Origin: Jiella soli
GTDB lineage: Bacteria > Pseudomonadota > Alphaproteobacteria > Rhizobiales > Rhizobiaceae
Assembly: GCF_020615385.1 (NCBI RefSeq)
Contig: NZ_JAJAVB010000002.1
Span: 484,265-548,264 of the forward strand
Direction: 5' to 3'
DNA length: 64,000 bases
Shown one piece after another: positions 54,378 to 62,436 of the stretch (positions within the stretch are counted from its first letter, which is position 1; every line of letters begins with the position of its first letter). The position numbers and the translations under genes are program-made. The notes beneath the pieces were generated by a model that worked only from the letters and a program-made list of their open reading frames with translations, did no database searches and had not been told where the DNA came from.

Positions 54378-55249
54378 CACACGCGCTCCGTGATCCGGCG
54401 GCCGAACAGGCCCTGCGGCATGAAGAACAGCACTGCGAGAATGACGATGAAGGCGGCCGCGTCCTTGTAGTCGGAGCTGATATAGCCCGCCGTCAGCGCC
54501 TCGATGAGGCCGATCGCGAAGCCGCCGACGAGCGCCCCGAGCGGCGATCCGACGCCGCCGAGCATGGTCGCCGAAAAGCCCTTCAGCGCGATCAGGACGC
54601 CGGCATCGTAGCTGGTGAATGTCACCGGCGTCGCGATGACGCCGGCGAGCGCGCCGACCGCCGCCGAAAGGGCGAAGGAGAGGTTCATCGCGCGCGACGT
54701 GTTGACGCCGACGAGCTTTGCCGCCAGCCGGTTGGAGGCGGTCGCGCGCACCCCGCGGCCGGCGCGTGTTCCCCCGAAGAACCAGGCGAGCACGAGGAAG
54801 ACGAGGACGCTGCCGCCGACGATCCAAAGGCTCTGCGGCAGAAGCGTCGCGCCGAGAACCTGCAACGCCTCGTCGCCGGAAAAGCCGGGATAGCGGTGGA
54901 TCTGCTTGTCGAAGACGAACTGCACGGCGCCGCGCAGGAAGATCGACGCGCCGATGGTGATGATGATCAGCGAGACGAGCGGCGCCTGCCGCGCCGGCTC
55001 GATCGCCACCTTATATAGGAGCACGCCGACGAGCGTGCCGACGAGGACGGCGACGGGTGCCGCGATGAAGACGGGAACGCCGGCGGCGATCAGGGCGGCC
55101 GTCGTCATTCCGCCGATCACCACGAATTCGCCTTGGGCGAAGTTCACGACGCCGGAGGCGTTGTAGATGATGGTGAAGCCGAGTGCGACGGCGGCGTAGA
55201 TCGCGCCGACCGTCACACCCGAGAACAGGAACTGCAGAAGTTCTGCCAA
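54377..55249 (-). CDS. livH: Branched-chain/aromatic-type ABC transporter permease (LivH)
   Basis: A 290-residue permease with LQFLFSGVTVGAIYAAVALG at the start, YNASGVVNFAQGEFVVIGGM and the ATPase loop RATASNRLAAKLVGVNTSRA. The start is a TTG at 55249, eight bases after the binding-protein stop, with GAG in the ribosome-site position; no better in-frame ATG is available near the conserved N-terminus. It pairs with LivM. Confidence 0.9.
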   Translation of the reverse strand: MAELLQFLFSGVTVGAIYAAVALGFTIIYNASGVVNFAQGEFVVIGGMTTAALIAAGVPVFIAAPVAVLVGTLVGVLLYKVAIEPARQAPLVSLIIITIGASIFLRGAVQFVFDKQIHRYPGFSGDEALQVLGATLLPQSLWIVGGSVLVFLVLAWFFGGTRAGRGVRATASNRLAAKLVGVNTSRAMNLSFALSAAVGALAGVIATPVTFTSYDAGVLIALKGFSATMLGGVGSPLGALVGGFAIGLIEALTAGYISSDYKDAAAFIVILAVLFFMPQGLFGRRITERV

Positions 55250-55257
55250 GATCGACT

Positions 55258-56397
55258 CTACTTCACCGGGACGAACTTGCCGTCGCGGATCTCCAGCATG
55301 CGGAAGGCCGCAAGGTCGAGGCCGAGATGATCGTCCGGCGACATGGTGTAGACACCGGTGACGCCGGCATAGCCGCTGGTCGCTTCGAGGCCGTCGCGAA
55401 TAGCCGAAGGCTCGTACGAACCTTTCGCCTCGATCGCTCCCTTGACCAGGTTGAAGGCGTCATAGGCATAGCCGCCGAAGGTCGACGGCGCCTCGCCATA
55501 GGCCTTCTTGTAGCTGGAGATGTAGTCGTTCACCGGCCCGCGCTGCGGATCGTCCTCGGCCATCTGGTCCGGGATGAGCAGCGCCGTGGCGGGCAGGCGC
55601 ACGCCTTCGGCCGCCTTGCCGGCAAGCTCGATGAAGCTCTGCGAGGCAACACCGTGGCTCTGGTAGAAGGGCAGCGTCAGCCCGAGCTGCTGGAAGTTGC
55701 GCGTCACCACTGCCGGACCCTGGCCGAAGCCGGGATTGACGACCGCTTCGATGCCGGCGGTGTTGGCGATGTTGGTCAGCTGCGGCGTCATGTCCGCGTC
55801 GTTCGGGCCGTAGGTCTCGTCCGCAACGATCTCGACGCCGGCGTCCTTGGCGACGTCGAGGCACTGTTCGCGCATCGACTTGCCGAAGCCGTCGGTGCCC
55901 GAGATCAGCCCGACCTTGGCGAGGCCGCGATCGGTGATGTCCTTGAAGATCTTCTCGCAGGCCATCCGGTCGGTGTGCGGCGTCTTGAAGACGTATTCCT
56001 TGACCGGATCGATGATCACCACGGCGCCGGCGAGCGAGACGAACGGGATCTCCGCGTCCTGGAACAGCGGCACCATCGCCATGGTCGCTCCGGTGGAGGT
56101 GCCGCCGATCACTGCGTCGACCTCGTCCTCCTCGATCAGCCGAGTCGCGAAGGTGCGCGCCTTGTTGGGATCGCCGCCGTCGTCATAGATGACGAGTTCG
56201 ATCTTCTCGCCGTTGATCCCGCCCTTGGCGTTCAAATCGTCGACGAGCATCTTCAGCGTCTTCGCCTCCGGTTCCCCGAGAAAGGCAGCCGGCCCCGTCT
56301 CGGCGAGCGTCGCGCCGATCTTGATCTGCGCGAGGGCGGGTGTCGAAAAGGCAATCGCGAGCGCGGATGCGCCGATGCCGAGCTTGGCAAGCGTCAT
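55258..56397 (-). CDS. Liv-type ABC transporter substrate-binding protein (LivK/family 5 peripla_BP_6)
   Basis: A 379-residue periplasmic protein. Residues 1-23 are a signal peptide (MTLAKLGIGASALAIAFSTP, cleaved after ALA), followed by IKIGATLAETGPAAFLGEPE, the N-terminal lobe of type I amino-acid binding proteins, and VDAVIGGTSTGATMAMVPLF. GGGAGGAG precedes the ATG. It is the first gene of the liv-hydratase-tetR operon. Because the operon diverges from paaG and carries beta-oxidation functions, the ligand is plausibly phenylacetate or another aromatic acid rather than leucine. Confidence 0.9.
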   Translation of the reverse strand: MTLAKLGIGASALAIAFSTPALAQIKIGATLAETGPAAFLGEPEAKTLKMLVDDLNAKGGINGEKIELVIYDDGGDPNKARTFATRLIEEDEVDAVIGGTSTGATMAMVPLFQDAEIPFVSLAGAVVIIDPVKEYVFKTPHTDRMACEKIFKDITDRGLAKVGLISGTDGFGKSMREQCLDVAKDAGVEIVADETYGPNDADMTPQLTNIANTAGIEAVVNPGFGQGPAVVTRNFQQLGLTLPFYQSHGVASQSFIELAGKAAEGVRLPATALLIPDQMAEDDPQRGPVNDYISSYKKAYGEAPSTFGGYAYDAFNLVKGAIEAKGSYEPSAIRDGLEATSGYAGVTGVYTMSPDDHLGLDLAAFRMLEIRDGKFVPVK

Positions 56398-56409
56398 GAA
56401 TCTCCTCCC

Positions 56410-56455
56410 AAAACATCACCGATCGGAATTTCTCATCCGAATTTCGTGATGCTTT
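56410..56455. promoter_or_regulatory. Candidate PaaX operator in the divergent liv/paaG promoter
   Basis: An inverted repeat AAAACATCAC (56410-56419) and GTGATGCTTT (56446-56455), with 26 bases between arms. The same pair with the same spacing lies upstream of paaA at 60111-60156. Nine of ten arm bases are complementary here. This shared geometry implies the same regulator, most simply the locally encoded PaaX. Confidence 0.65.
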
Positions 56456-56462
56456 ATTCATT

Positions 56463-56474
56463 GACCAGACGGTC
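56463..56474. promoter_or_regulatory. Candidate TetR operator near the paaG start
   Basis: A GACC-AGAC-GGTC palindrome follows the PaaX-type repeat by seven bases. Such short GACC/GGTC palindromes suit TetR-family dimers; the TetR gene at the end of the divergent liv operon is the obvious candidate. Evidence is limited to symmetry and position. Confidence 0.35.
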
Positions 56475-56557
56475 GGCTTATGCAACACATTTTTCGAGGG
56501 AGGAGGCCAAAACTGTGATGCGTTCGGCCTTCGAAACGGAATAAGGCCGAGTCCGAC

Positions 56558-57352
56558 ATGAGTGAAGAGCCTCTTCTGCGGGAGACGTCCGAGGGCGTGC
56601 TGACGCTGACGCTGAACCGCCCCGACAAGCTCAACGCCTTCACGCCCGACATGCACAGGGCGCTCCACGTAGCGCTCGGCGATGCGGCCGAGGATGCGGC
56701 GATCCGCGCGGTGCTTCTCACCGGCGCCGGCCGCGGCTTCTGCGCCGGCCAGGACCTCGGCGACCGCAATCCGGACGCGGCGGACGGACCGCCGGACCTC
56801 GGCGAGACGATCGAGACTTTCTACAATCCGCTGATCCGCGCGATCCGCTCCCTGGCGAAACCGGTCGTGTGCGCCGTCAACGGTGTCGCTGCCGGCGCCG
56901 GCGCCAACATCGCCCTCGCCTGCGACATCGTCCTCGCCGCCGAGGGCGCGAAATTCGTCCAGTCCTTCTCGAAGCTCGGCCTCGTGCCCGATTCCGGCGG
57001 CACCTGGATGCTCGCCCGCCTGATCGGCGAGGCGCGCGCCAAGGCGCTGTTCCTGACGGCCGAGCCGATCACCGCATCGCAGGCCGCCGAATGGGGCCTC
57101 ATCTGGCGCGCCGTGCCGGACGCCGAGCTGATGGTCGAGGCACGGCAGCTCGCCGAGAAGCTCGCCGCCGGCCCGACCTTCGGCCTCGGCCTCATCAAGC
57201 AGGCGGTGCATGCCTCCGCCGACCAGTCGCTCGATGCGAGCCTCGATCTCGAGCGGGACCTGCAGCGCCGCGCCGGCCGCAGCGCCGACTATGCCGAGGG
57301 CGTCCGGGCCTTCCTGCAGAGGCGCAAGCCGACCTATTCGGGGGTCGAATAA
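56558..57352 (+). CDS. paaG: 1,2-epoxyphenylacetyl-CoA isomerase PaaG (crotonase family)
   Basis: A 264-residue crotonase-fold enzyme. It has LTLTLNRPDKLNAFTPDMH at the start, the oxyanion segment GRGFCAGQDLGDRNP, CAVNGVAAGAGANIALACDI and KLGLVPDSGGTWML, the last with the acidic residue used by PaaG. In phenylacetate breakdown PaaG isomerises ring-epoxyphenylacetyl-CoA to oxepin-CoA. The aspartate of the SGG motif and close resemblance to PaaG, more than to PaaF, support the call. It diverges from the liv operon and overlaps paaI by one base. Confidence 0.88.
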   Translation: MSEEPLLRETSEGVLTLTLNRPDKLNAFTPDMHRALHVALGDAAEDAAIRAVLLTGAGRGFCAGQDLGDRNPDAADGPPDLGETIETFYNPLIRAIRSLAKPVVCAVNGVAAGAGANIALACDIVLAAEGAKFVQSFSKLGLVPDSGGTWMLARLIGEARAKALFLTAEPITASQAAEWGLIWRAVPDAELMVEARQLAEKLAAGPTFGLGLIKQAVHASADQSLDASLDLERDLQRRAGRSADYAEGVRAFLQRRKPTYSGVE

Positions 57353-57801
57353 TGGACTCGCCGAACGCCACACTCCCTGACCAGGAACGGGCCGAACGCT
57401 CGGCCGCCGCGATGTGGGCGAACGACCGCGCGAGCCAGGGCCTCGGCATGGACCTCGCCGCCGTCGGACCGGGCACGGCGACCCTGACCATGCGGGTGCG
57501 CGAGGACATGCTGAACGGGCTGTCGACCTGCCATGGCGGCTTCATCTTCACGCTGGCCGACAGCGCCTTCGCCTTCGCCTGCAACAGCTACAAAGAACGC
57601 GTCGTCGCCCAGCACTGCTCGGTCACCTTCCACGCCGCGGCTCTCGAGGGCGACCTCCTGACGGCCGTCGCCCGCGAAGTGACCCGGTCCGGCCGCTCCG
57701 GCCTCTACGACATCGCCGTTACCCGCGAGGACGGGACGCTGATCGCGAGTTTCAGGGGCCATTCGCGCATGGTCAAGGGCTCGCACTACGAGGATGCCTG
57801 A
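57352..57801 (+). CDS. paaI: Phenylacetate-pathway hotdog thioesterase PaaI
   Basis: A 149-residue hotdog-fold thioesterase. The family motif is NGLSTCHGGFIFTLADSAFA, where the histidine-glycine-glycine and the aspartate are active-site elements, followed by QHCSVTFHAAALEGDLLTAV. PaaI hydrolyses ring-hydroxylated phenylacetyl-CoA and rescues CoA from dead-end intermediates. The ATG overlaps the paaG stop TAA by one base, so the two are co-translated. Confidence 0.9.
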   Translation: MDSPNATLPDQERAERSAAAMWANDRASQGLGMDLAAVGPGTATLTMRVREDMLNGLSTCHGGFIFTLADSAFAFACNSYKERVVAQHCSVTFHAAALEGDLLTAVAREVTRSGRSGLYDIAVTREDGTLIASFRGHSRMVKGSHYEDA

Positions 57802-57830
57802 ACGCTTCGGCGTTCCATCGGGAGGATTTC

Positions 57831-59138
57831 ATGCTGACACGCAATCACGATCATGCGCCGCTCGACGCCATCGAGACCGCCTCGCGCGACGAGATCACGG
57901 CTCTTCAGACCGAGCGCATGCGCCGGACGCTCGGCCACGCCTATGCGAACTCGTCCTTCTATCGCGCGCAGTTCGACGCGGCGGGCGTTCATCCGGACGA
58001 CTTCCGCACCCTTAACGACCTGTCGAAGTTCCCGTTCACGGTGAAGCAGGACCTTCGCGACAACTATCCCTTCGGCATGTTCGCCGTGCCGCGGGAGGAG
58101 ATCGCGCGGCTGCACGCCTCTTCCGGCACCACCGGCAAGCCGACCGTCGTCGCCTATACGAAGAACGACATCGACATGTGGGCGCAATGCGTCGCGCGCT
58201 CGATCCGCGCGGCGGGCGGGCGGCCGGGGGACATCGTCCATGTCGCCTATGGCTACGGCCTCTTCACCGGCGGCCTCGGCGCGCATTACGGCGCCGAGAA
58301 GCTCGGCTGTACCGTGGTGCCCGTCTCCGGCGGCATGACCGAGCGCCAGATCATGCTGATCGAGGACTTCAAGCCGCGCGTCATCATGGTGACGCCCTCC
58401 TACATGCTCTCGATCCTCGACAGCTACCGCAAGGCCGGGCTCGATCCGCGCGCCTCCTCGCTGAAGGTCGGCATTTTCGGGGCCGAGCCCTGGACCAACG
58501 CCATGCGCACCGAGATCGAGGAAGCCTTCGACATGGATGCGGTCGACATCTTCGGCCTGTCGGAGGTGATCGGCCCGGGCGTCGCGCAGGAGTGCGTCGA
58601 GACCAAGGACGGCCTGCATATCTGGGAAGACCACTTCTACCCGGAGGTGATCGACCCCGCGACCGGCGAGGTCCTGCCCGAGGGCGAGGAAGGCGAGCTC
58701 GTCTTCACCTCCCTCACCAAGGAAGCCTTCCCGATCATCCGCTACCGCACCCGCGACCTCACCCGGCTCCTGCCAGGCACGGCCCGCTCGATGCGGCGCA
58801 TGGAGAAGGTCACCGGCCGCTCGGACGACATGATCATCCTGCGCGGCGTCAATGTCTTTCCGACCCAGATCGAGGAGCAGATCCTCAAATGCGCGGCGCT
58901 CGCCCCGCATTACGAGATCGTGCTGTCGCGCCAGGGCCGCATGGACACGATGACCGTGCGCTGCGAATGCAAGGGCGACGCCGAGGCCGGCGCTCGCGAC
59001 AGCGCGGCACGCGAGCTCGTCCACCACGTCAAGAGCGTCATCGGCGTCTCGACCCTGGTGGAAATCGTCGAGACCGGAAGCATCGCCCGCTCCGAGGGCA
59101 AGGCCAAGCGCGTGCGCGACGAGCGTCCGGCCCGCTGA
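57831..59138 (+). CDS. paaK: Phenylacetate-CoA ligase PaaK
   Basis: A 435-residue AMP-forming ligase of usual PaaK length. The phosphate-binding loop is LHASSGTTGKPTVVAYT, followed by GYGLFTGGLGAHYGAEKLG and the later core motifs FGLSEVIGPGVAQE, RYRTRDLTRLLPGTARS and GRSDDMIILRGVNVFPTQIE. It makes phenylacetyl-CoA from phenylacetate, ATP and CoA, the entry step. GGAGG precedes the ATG with five-base spacing. Both free phenylacetate (via PaaK) and phenylpyruvate (via the ferredoxin oxidoreductase) could thus feed the pathway. Confidence 0.95.
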   Translation: MLTRNHDHAPLDAIETASRDEITALQTERMRRTLGHAYANSSFYRAQFDAAGVHPDDFRTLNDLSKFPFTVKQDLRDNYPFGMFAVPREEIARLHASSGTTGKPTVVAYTKNDIDMWAQCVARSIRAAGGRPGDIVHVAYGYGLFTGGLGAHYGAEKLGCTVVPVSGGMTERQIMLIEDFKPRVIMVTPSYMLSILDSYRKAGLDPRASSLKVGIFGAEPWTNAMRTEIEEAFDMDAVDIFGLSEVIGPGVAQECVETKDGLHIWEDHFYPEVIDPATGEVLPEGEEGELVFTSLTKEAFPIIRYRTRDLTRLLPGTARSMRRMEKVTGRSDDMIILRGVNVFPTQIEEQILKCAALAPHYEIVLSRQGRMDTMTVRCECKGDAEAGARDSAARELVHHVKSVIGVSTLVEIVETGSIARSEGKAKRVRDERPAR

Positions 59139-59205
59139 CCGCCGCGCGATTGCAGTGCGGGAGAACGCGGACTATGGCCGGGGGGAGCGTCCAACAGGTT
59201 CCCCC

Positions 59206-60063
59206 ATGCCCGAAGCTTCCGGCGTCATCGACACCATCCTCGACACCTTTCCCGTCCGCGCCGGCGCCTTCATCGTCACGCTCTACGGCGATGTCGTCGC
59301 GCCGCGCGGCGGCGAGGTCTGGATGGGCAACATCATCGACACCTGCGCCACCATGCGCATTACCGAGACCCGCGTGCGGACCGCGGTCTCCCGCCTCGTT
59401 GCAGCCGACCAGATCATGGGCGAGCGGGTTGGCCGCAAGAGCTACTACCGGCTGACGCCCGCCGCCGAGGCCGCCTTTTCCTCAGCCGCCAGGCTGATCT
59501 ACCGCCGGCCGCGGTCCCGGCCGCTGAAGGGCTGGCACCTCGTCGCCCTGCCGCAGGGCCCCGAGCGGGACGCTCTGGTATCCAGGCTGACGGCACTGCG
59601 CTTCGGCCTGCCCCAGCCGCATCTGGCCATCCTGCCGGATCGCGGCGAGGATCTGCCGCCGCTTGGCGCGCCGCATTTCCAGGCGGTGACGACAGACGAT
59701 CTCACGGTTCTCCTGCGCAACGCCTGGCCGCTCGCCGAGATCTCCGCCCGCATCGGCCAGTTCGTGGAAGGCTTCTCGCCCCTCGCCGGCCGCCGGACCA
59801 CACCCGCCGAGGCGCTCGGCCTTCGGCTCCTTCTCGTGCACACCTTCCGCCAGATCGCGCTCACCGATCCCGACCTGCCCGAGGACCTCCTGCCCGAGGA
59901 CTGGCGGGGCGCGGAAGCGCGAGCGCTCTTTGCGCATCTCTATCTCGAACTCTCGCCCGCGGCGGATATGGCGATCGCGGACGGCTTCGTGAACTCGTCG
60001 GGGCCGCTAACGGCGGATCCGACGCGCCTTGCGCGGCGTATTGCCGACCTCTCCTACGCGTGA
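59206..60063 (+). CDS. paaX: Phenylacetic acid degradation repressor PaaX
   Basis: A 285-residue PaaX-family regulator. An N-terminal winged helix (about residues 5-85) includes AFIVTLYGDVVAPRGGEVW, MRITETRVRTAVSRLVAADQ and GRKSYYRLTPAAEAAF; the central and C-terminal PaaX domains follow. In the family phenylacetyl-CoA is the inducer. The ATG at 59206 opens the family N-terminus; upstream residues in frame do not match. It stands between paaK and paaA, and matching inverted repeats at 56410 and 60111 flank it, which suggests it represses both the paaG/liv and paaA promoters. Confidence 0.92.
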   Translation: MPEASGVIDTILDTFPVRAGAFIVTLYGDVVAPRGGEVWMGNIIDTCATMRITETRVRTAVSRLVAADQIMGERVGRKSYYRLTPAAEAAFSSAARLIYRRPRSRPLKGWHLVALPQGPERDALVSRLTALRFGLPQPHLAILPDRGEDLPPLGAPHFQAVTTDDLTVLLRNAWPLAEISARIGQFVEGFSPLAGRRTTPAEALGLRLLLVHTFRQIALTDPDLPEDLLPEDWRGAEARALFAHLYLELSPAADMAIADGFVNSSGPLTADPTRLARRIADLSYA

Positions 60064-60376
60064 CGCGTCCGCCGCGGGTTCATCCCGCAGCGCACACCAA
60101 ACAGCCACCAAAAGCATCACATGAAAATCTTCACCACACTTGAAGTGTGATGCTTTCCATGCGATATCAGTCTGGCGCGCTCGGCTGGAATCGGCCGCGC
60201 GCCGGGAGGAATGCGCCGGAACTCCTCGGATCCGCCGATTACGGCGTCGCATCCGGGGCGCCCCATCGGGGAGCCGTCCGGACCGATACGCGTTTCTTCT
60301 CGAGGACGACCGGGTGGCCGACCCTCATGCAGTGCAGCATGGCTCGGGCAGGCCCGGTAATCAGGGAGAGATGCAG
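60064..60376 (+). other. paaX-paaA intergenic region and long paaA leader
   Basis: A 313-base stretch. The first part ends the paaX gene; 60111-60156 is a strong inverted repeat; and about 220 bases separate it from paaA. A 49-codon frame with ATG at 60211 sits directly behind a GGGAGGA with almost no spacing, so I do not call it as a gene. The leader is long for this compact genome. Confidence 0.6.
60111..60156. promoter_or_regulatory. Candidate PaaX operator upstream of paaA
   Basis: A perfect 11-base inverted repeat, AAAGCATCACA (60111-60121) and TGTGATGCTTT (60146-60156), 24 bases apart. Within the spacer a further CTTCA/TGAAG pair is visible. Starts of the two arms are 36 bases apart, exactly as in the related site upstream of paaG. 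The TGTGAT core recalls known PaaX boxes. Confidence 0.72.
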
Positions 60377-61351
60377 ATGTACGCGCAACTCGTCGAATCC
60401 GGTGAAGCCGGCCAGTCGCCCGAGGAGATCGCCTTCCAGAAGCGGATCGATGCCGACATCCGGATCGAGCCGAAGGACTTCATGCCGGAGGGCTATCGCA
60501 AGACGCTGATCCGCCAGATCAGCCAGCACGCCCATTCCGAGATCGTCGGCCAGCTGCCCGAGGGCAACTGGATCACGCGCGCGCCGACCCTGCAGCGCAA
60601 GGCGATCCTGCTTGCCAAGGTGCAGGACGAGGCCGGACACGGTCTCTACCTCTATTGCGCGGCCGAGACCCTCGGCATCTCGCGCGACGAGATGACCGAG
60701 CAGCTTCTGGCCGGGAAGGCCAAATATTCCTCGATCTTCAACTATCCGACGCTGACCTGGGCCGATATCGGCGCGATCGGCTGGCTGGTCGACGGCGCCG
60801 CGATCATGAACCAGGTGCCGCTGCAGCGCTGCTCCTACGGCCCCTATTCGCGCGCGATGATCCGTATCTGCAAGGAGGAGTCCTTCCACCAGCGCCAGGG
60901 CTTCGACATCATGCGCGCGCTCTGTGAGGGATCGGACGAGCAGAAGGCGATGGCGCAGGACGCGCTGAACCGCTGGTGGTGGCCTTCGCTGATGATGTTC
61001 GGCCCCTCCGACAAGGATTCGGTGCATTCCGAGCAGTCGATGCGCTGGGGCATCAAGCAGAACACCAATGACGAGCTGCGCCAGAAATTCGTCGATCAGA
61101 CCGTCCCGCAGGCCGAGTGGCTGGGCCTCACCGTTCCCGACGAGGCGCTTGCCTGGAACGAGGAGAAGGGCGGCTACGATTTCGGCGAGCCGGACTGGAC
61201 CGAGTTCTTCGAGGTCATCAAGGGCAATGGCCCGTGCAACCGCGAAAGGCTGGCGGCGCGTCGCAAGGCCTGGGACGACGGCGCCTGGTTCCGCGACGGC
61301 CTGATGGCGCATGCCGAGAAACAGCGGCCGATGGCCGTCGCCGCCGAGTGA
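60377..61351 (+). CDS. paaA: Phenylacetyl-CoA epoxidase catalytic subunit PaaA
   Basis: A 324-residue di-iron monooxygenase subunit. It starts [10 protein letters not shown], as PaaA proteins do. Iron-ligand helices include [37 protein letters not shown] (E-x2-H) and [16 protein letters not shown] (second E-x2-H). It forms the epoxidase with PaaC and PaaB. The ATG at 60377 is preferred over 60371 because GGGAGA is then at proper spacing. It is the first gene of paaABCDE. Confidence 0.95.
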   Translation: MYAQLVESGEAGQSPEEIAFQKRIDADIRIEPKDFMPEGYRKTLIRQISQHAHSEIVGQLPEGNWITRAPTLQRKAILLAKVQDEAGHGLYLYCAAETLGISRDEMTEQLLAGKAKYSSIFNYPTLTWADIGAIGWLVDGAAIMNQVPLQRCSYGPYSRAMIRICKEESFHQRQGFDIMRALCEGSDEQKAMAQDALNRWWWPSLMMFGPSDKDSVHSEQSMRWGIKQNTNDELRQKFVDQTVPQAEWLGLTVPDEALAWNEEKGGYDFGEPDWTEFFEVIKGNGPCNRERLAARRKAWDDGAWFRDGLMAHAEKQRPMAVAAE

Positions 61352-61398
61352 CGGGCGGCCGAGAGAACAGCGGGCCACTAGAAAGCAGGAATGTGTCG

Positions 61399-61683
61399 AT
61401 GAGCAAGGAATGGCCCCTCTGGGAAGTCTTCATCCGCGGCCAGCACGGGCTGTCGCACCGTCATGTCGGCAGCCTGCATGCGCCGGACGCGGAAATCGCG
61501 CTGCGCAGCGCCCGTGACGTCTATACGCGGCGCAACGAGGGCCTGAGCATCTGGGTGGTTCGTTCGGCGGAGATCACCGCCTCCTCGCCGGACGAGGCGG
61601 CCGAGCTGTTCGAACCGGCCGAGAGCAAGATCTACCGGCACCCGACCTTCTTCGACATCCCCAAGGACGTGGGGGCGATGTGA
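61399..61683 (+). CDS. paaB: Phenylacetyl-CoA epoxidase subunit PaaB
   Basis: A 94-residue small protein. It has the family start MSKEWPLWEVFIRGQHGLSH and the segment HVGSLHAPDAEIALRSARDV followed by YTRRNEGLSIWVVRS, as in PaaB. PaaB bridges PaaAC units in the epoxidase complex. AGGA lies upstream. Its stop is near the paaC start (overlap GTGATG). Confidence 0.93.
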   Translation: MSKEWPLWEVFIRGQHGLSHRHVGSLHAPDAEIALRSARDVYTRRNEGLSIWVVRSAEITASSPDEAAELFEPAESKIYRHPTFFDIPKDVGAM

Positions 61684-62432
61684 TGGACGCGTTCGTCACC
61701 TTCGCGCTGAGGATGGGCGACAACAGCCTGATCCTGGCACAGCGCACCGCGGAATGGTGCGGCCATGCACCGGTGCTGGAGGAGGACATCGCCTTCGCCA
61801 ATATGGGTCTCGACCTGATCGGCCAGGCGCAGCTCTGGTACGCTCTCGCCGGCGAGGCCGAGGGCAAGGGCCGCACGCCGGACGACATCGCCTTCCTGCG
61901 CACCGAACGCCAGTTCCTGAACTCCCTGCTGGTCGAGCAGCCGAATGTCGATTTCGGCCACGCCCTGATGCGGCAATATCTGTTCGACGCCTGGCACCTG
62001 CCCATGCTCGACGCGCTGACCGCTTCGACGCATGACGGCGTGAAGGCCCTGGCGGGTAAGGCGGTCAAGGAGGTGCGCTACCATCTCGAGCGGTCCCGCG
62101 ACCTGGTGATTCGGCTCGGCGACGGCTCCGAGGAGAGCCACAGGCGCATGCAGGACGCGCTCGACGCGCTCTGGCCGTTCACCGCCGACCTTCTCGGCAC
62201 CGACGCGGTCGATGAGGAGCTTGCGGAAAAGGGCGTGCTGCCGGATACAGCGGCGATCGAGAGCGCCTTCAGGGCCGAGGCCGCCGCGACCATGGCCAGG
62301 GCGAATCTTACGCTTCCCGGTAGCGGGCTGTCGCGCACCGGCGGGCGCAACGGCGTCCACTCCGAACACATGGGCTACATCCTCGCGGAGATGCAGTACC
62401 TGCAGCGCGCCTATCCCGGCGTCGCCTGGTAG
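61683..62432 (+). CDS. paaC: Phenylacetyl-CoA epoxidase structural subunit PaaC
   Basis: A 249-residue ferritin-like protein. FALRMGDNSLILAQRTAEWC and EEDIAFANMGLDLIGQAQLW mark PaaC, with later QYLFDAWHLPMLDALTAST and NGVHSEHMGYILAEMQYLQR. PaaC is the structural partner of catalytic PaaA. The ATG at 61683 overlaps the paaB stop by one base; a GTG just before is also possible. Confidence 0.94.
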   Translation: MDAFVTFALRMGDNSLILAQRTAEWCGHAPVLEEDIAFANMGLDLIGQAQLWYALAGEAEGKGRTPDDIAFLRTERQFLNSLLVEQPNVDFGHALMRQYLFDAWHLPMLDALTASTHDGVKALAGKAVKEVRYHLERSRDLVIRLGDGSEESHRRMQDALDALWPFTADLLGTDAVDEELAEKGVLPDTAAIESAFRAEAAATMARANLTLPGSGLSRTGGRNGVHSEHMGYILAEMQYLQRAYPGVAW

Positions 62433-62436
62433 CCCG

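Noticed and set aside
60211-60360. 49-codon frame in the paaA leader, possible leader peptide
   Set aside because: The Shine-Dalgarno-like sequence is practically adjacent to the ATG, composition is not gene-like, and the frame shows no aromatic-residue run expected of an attenuator.
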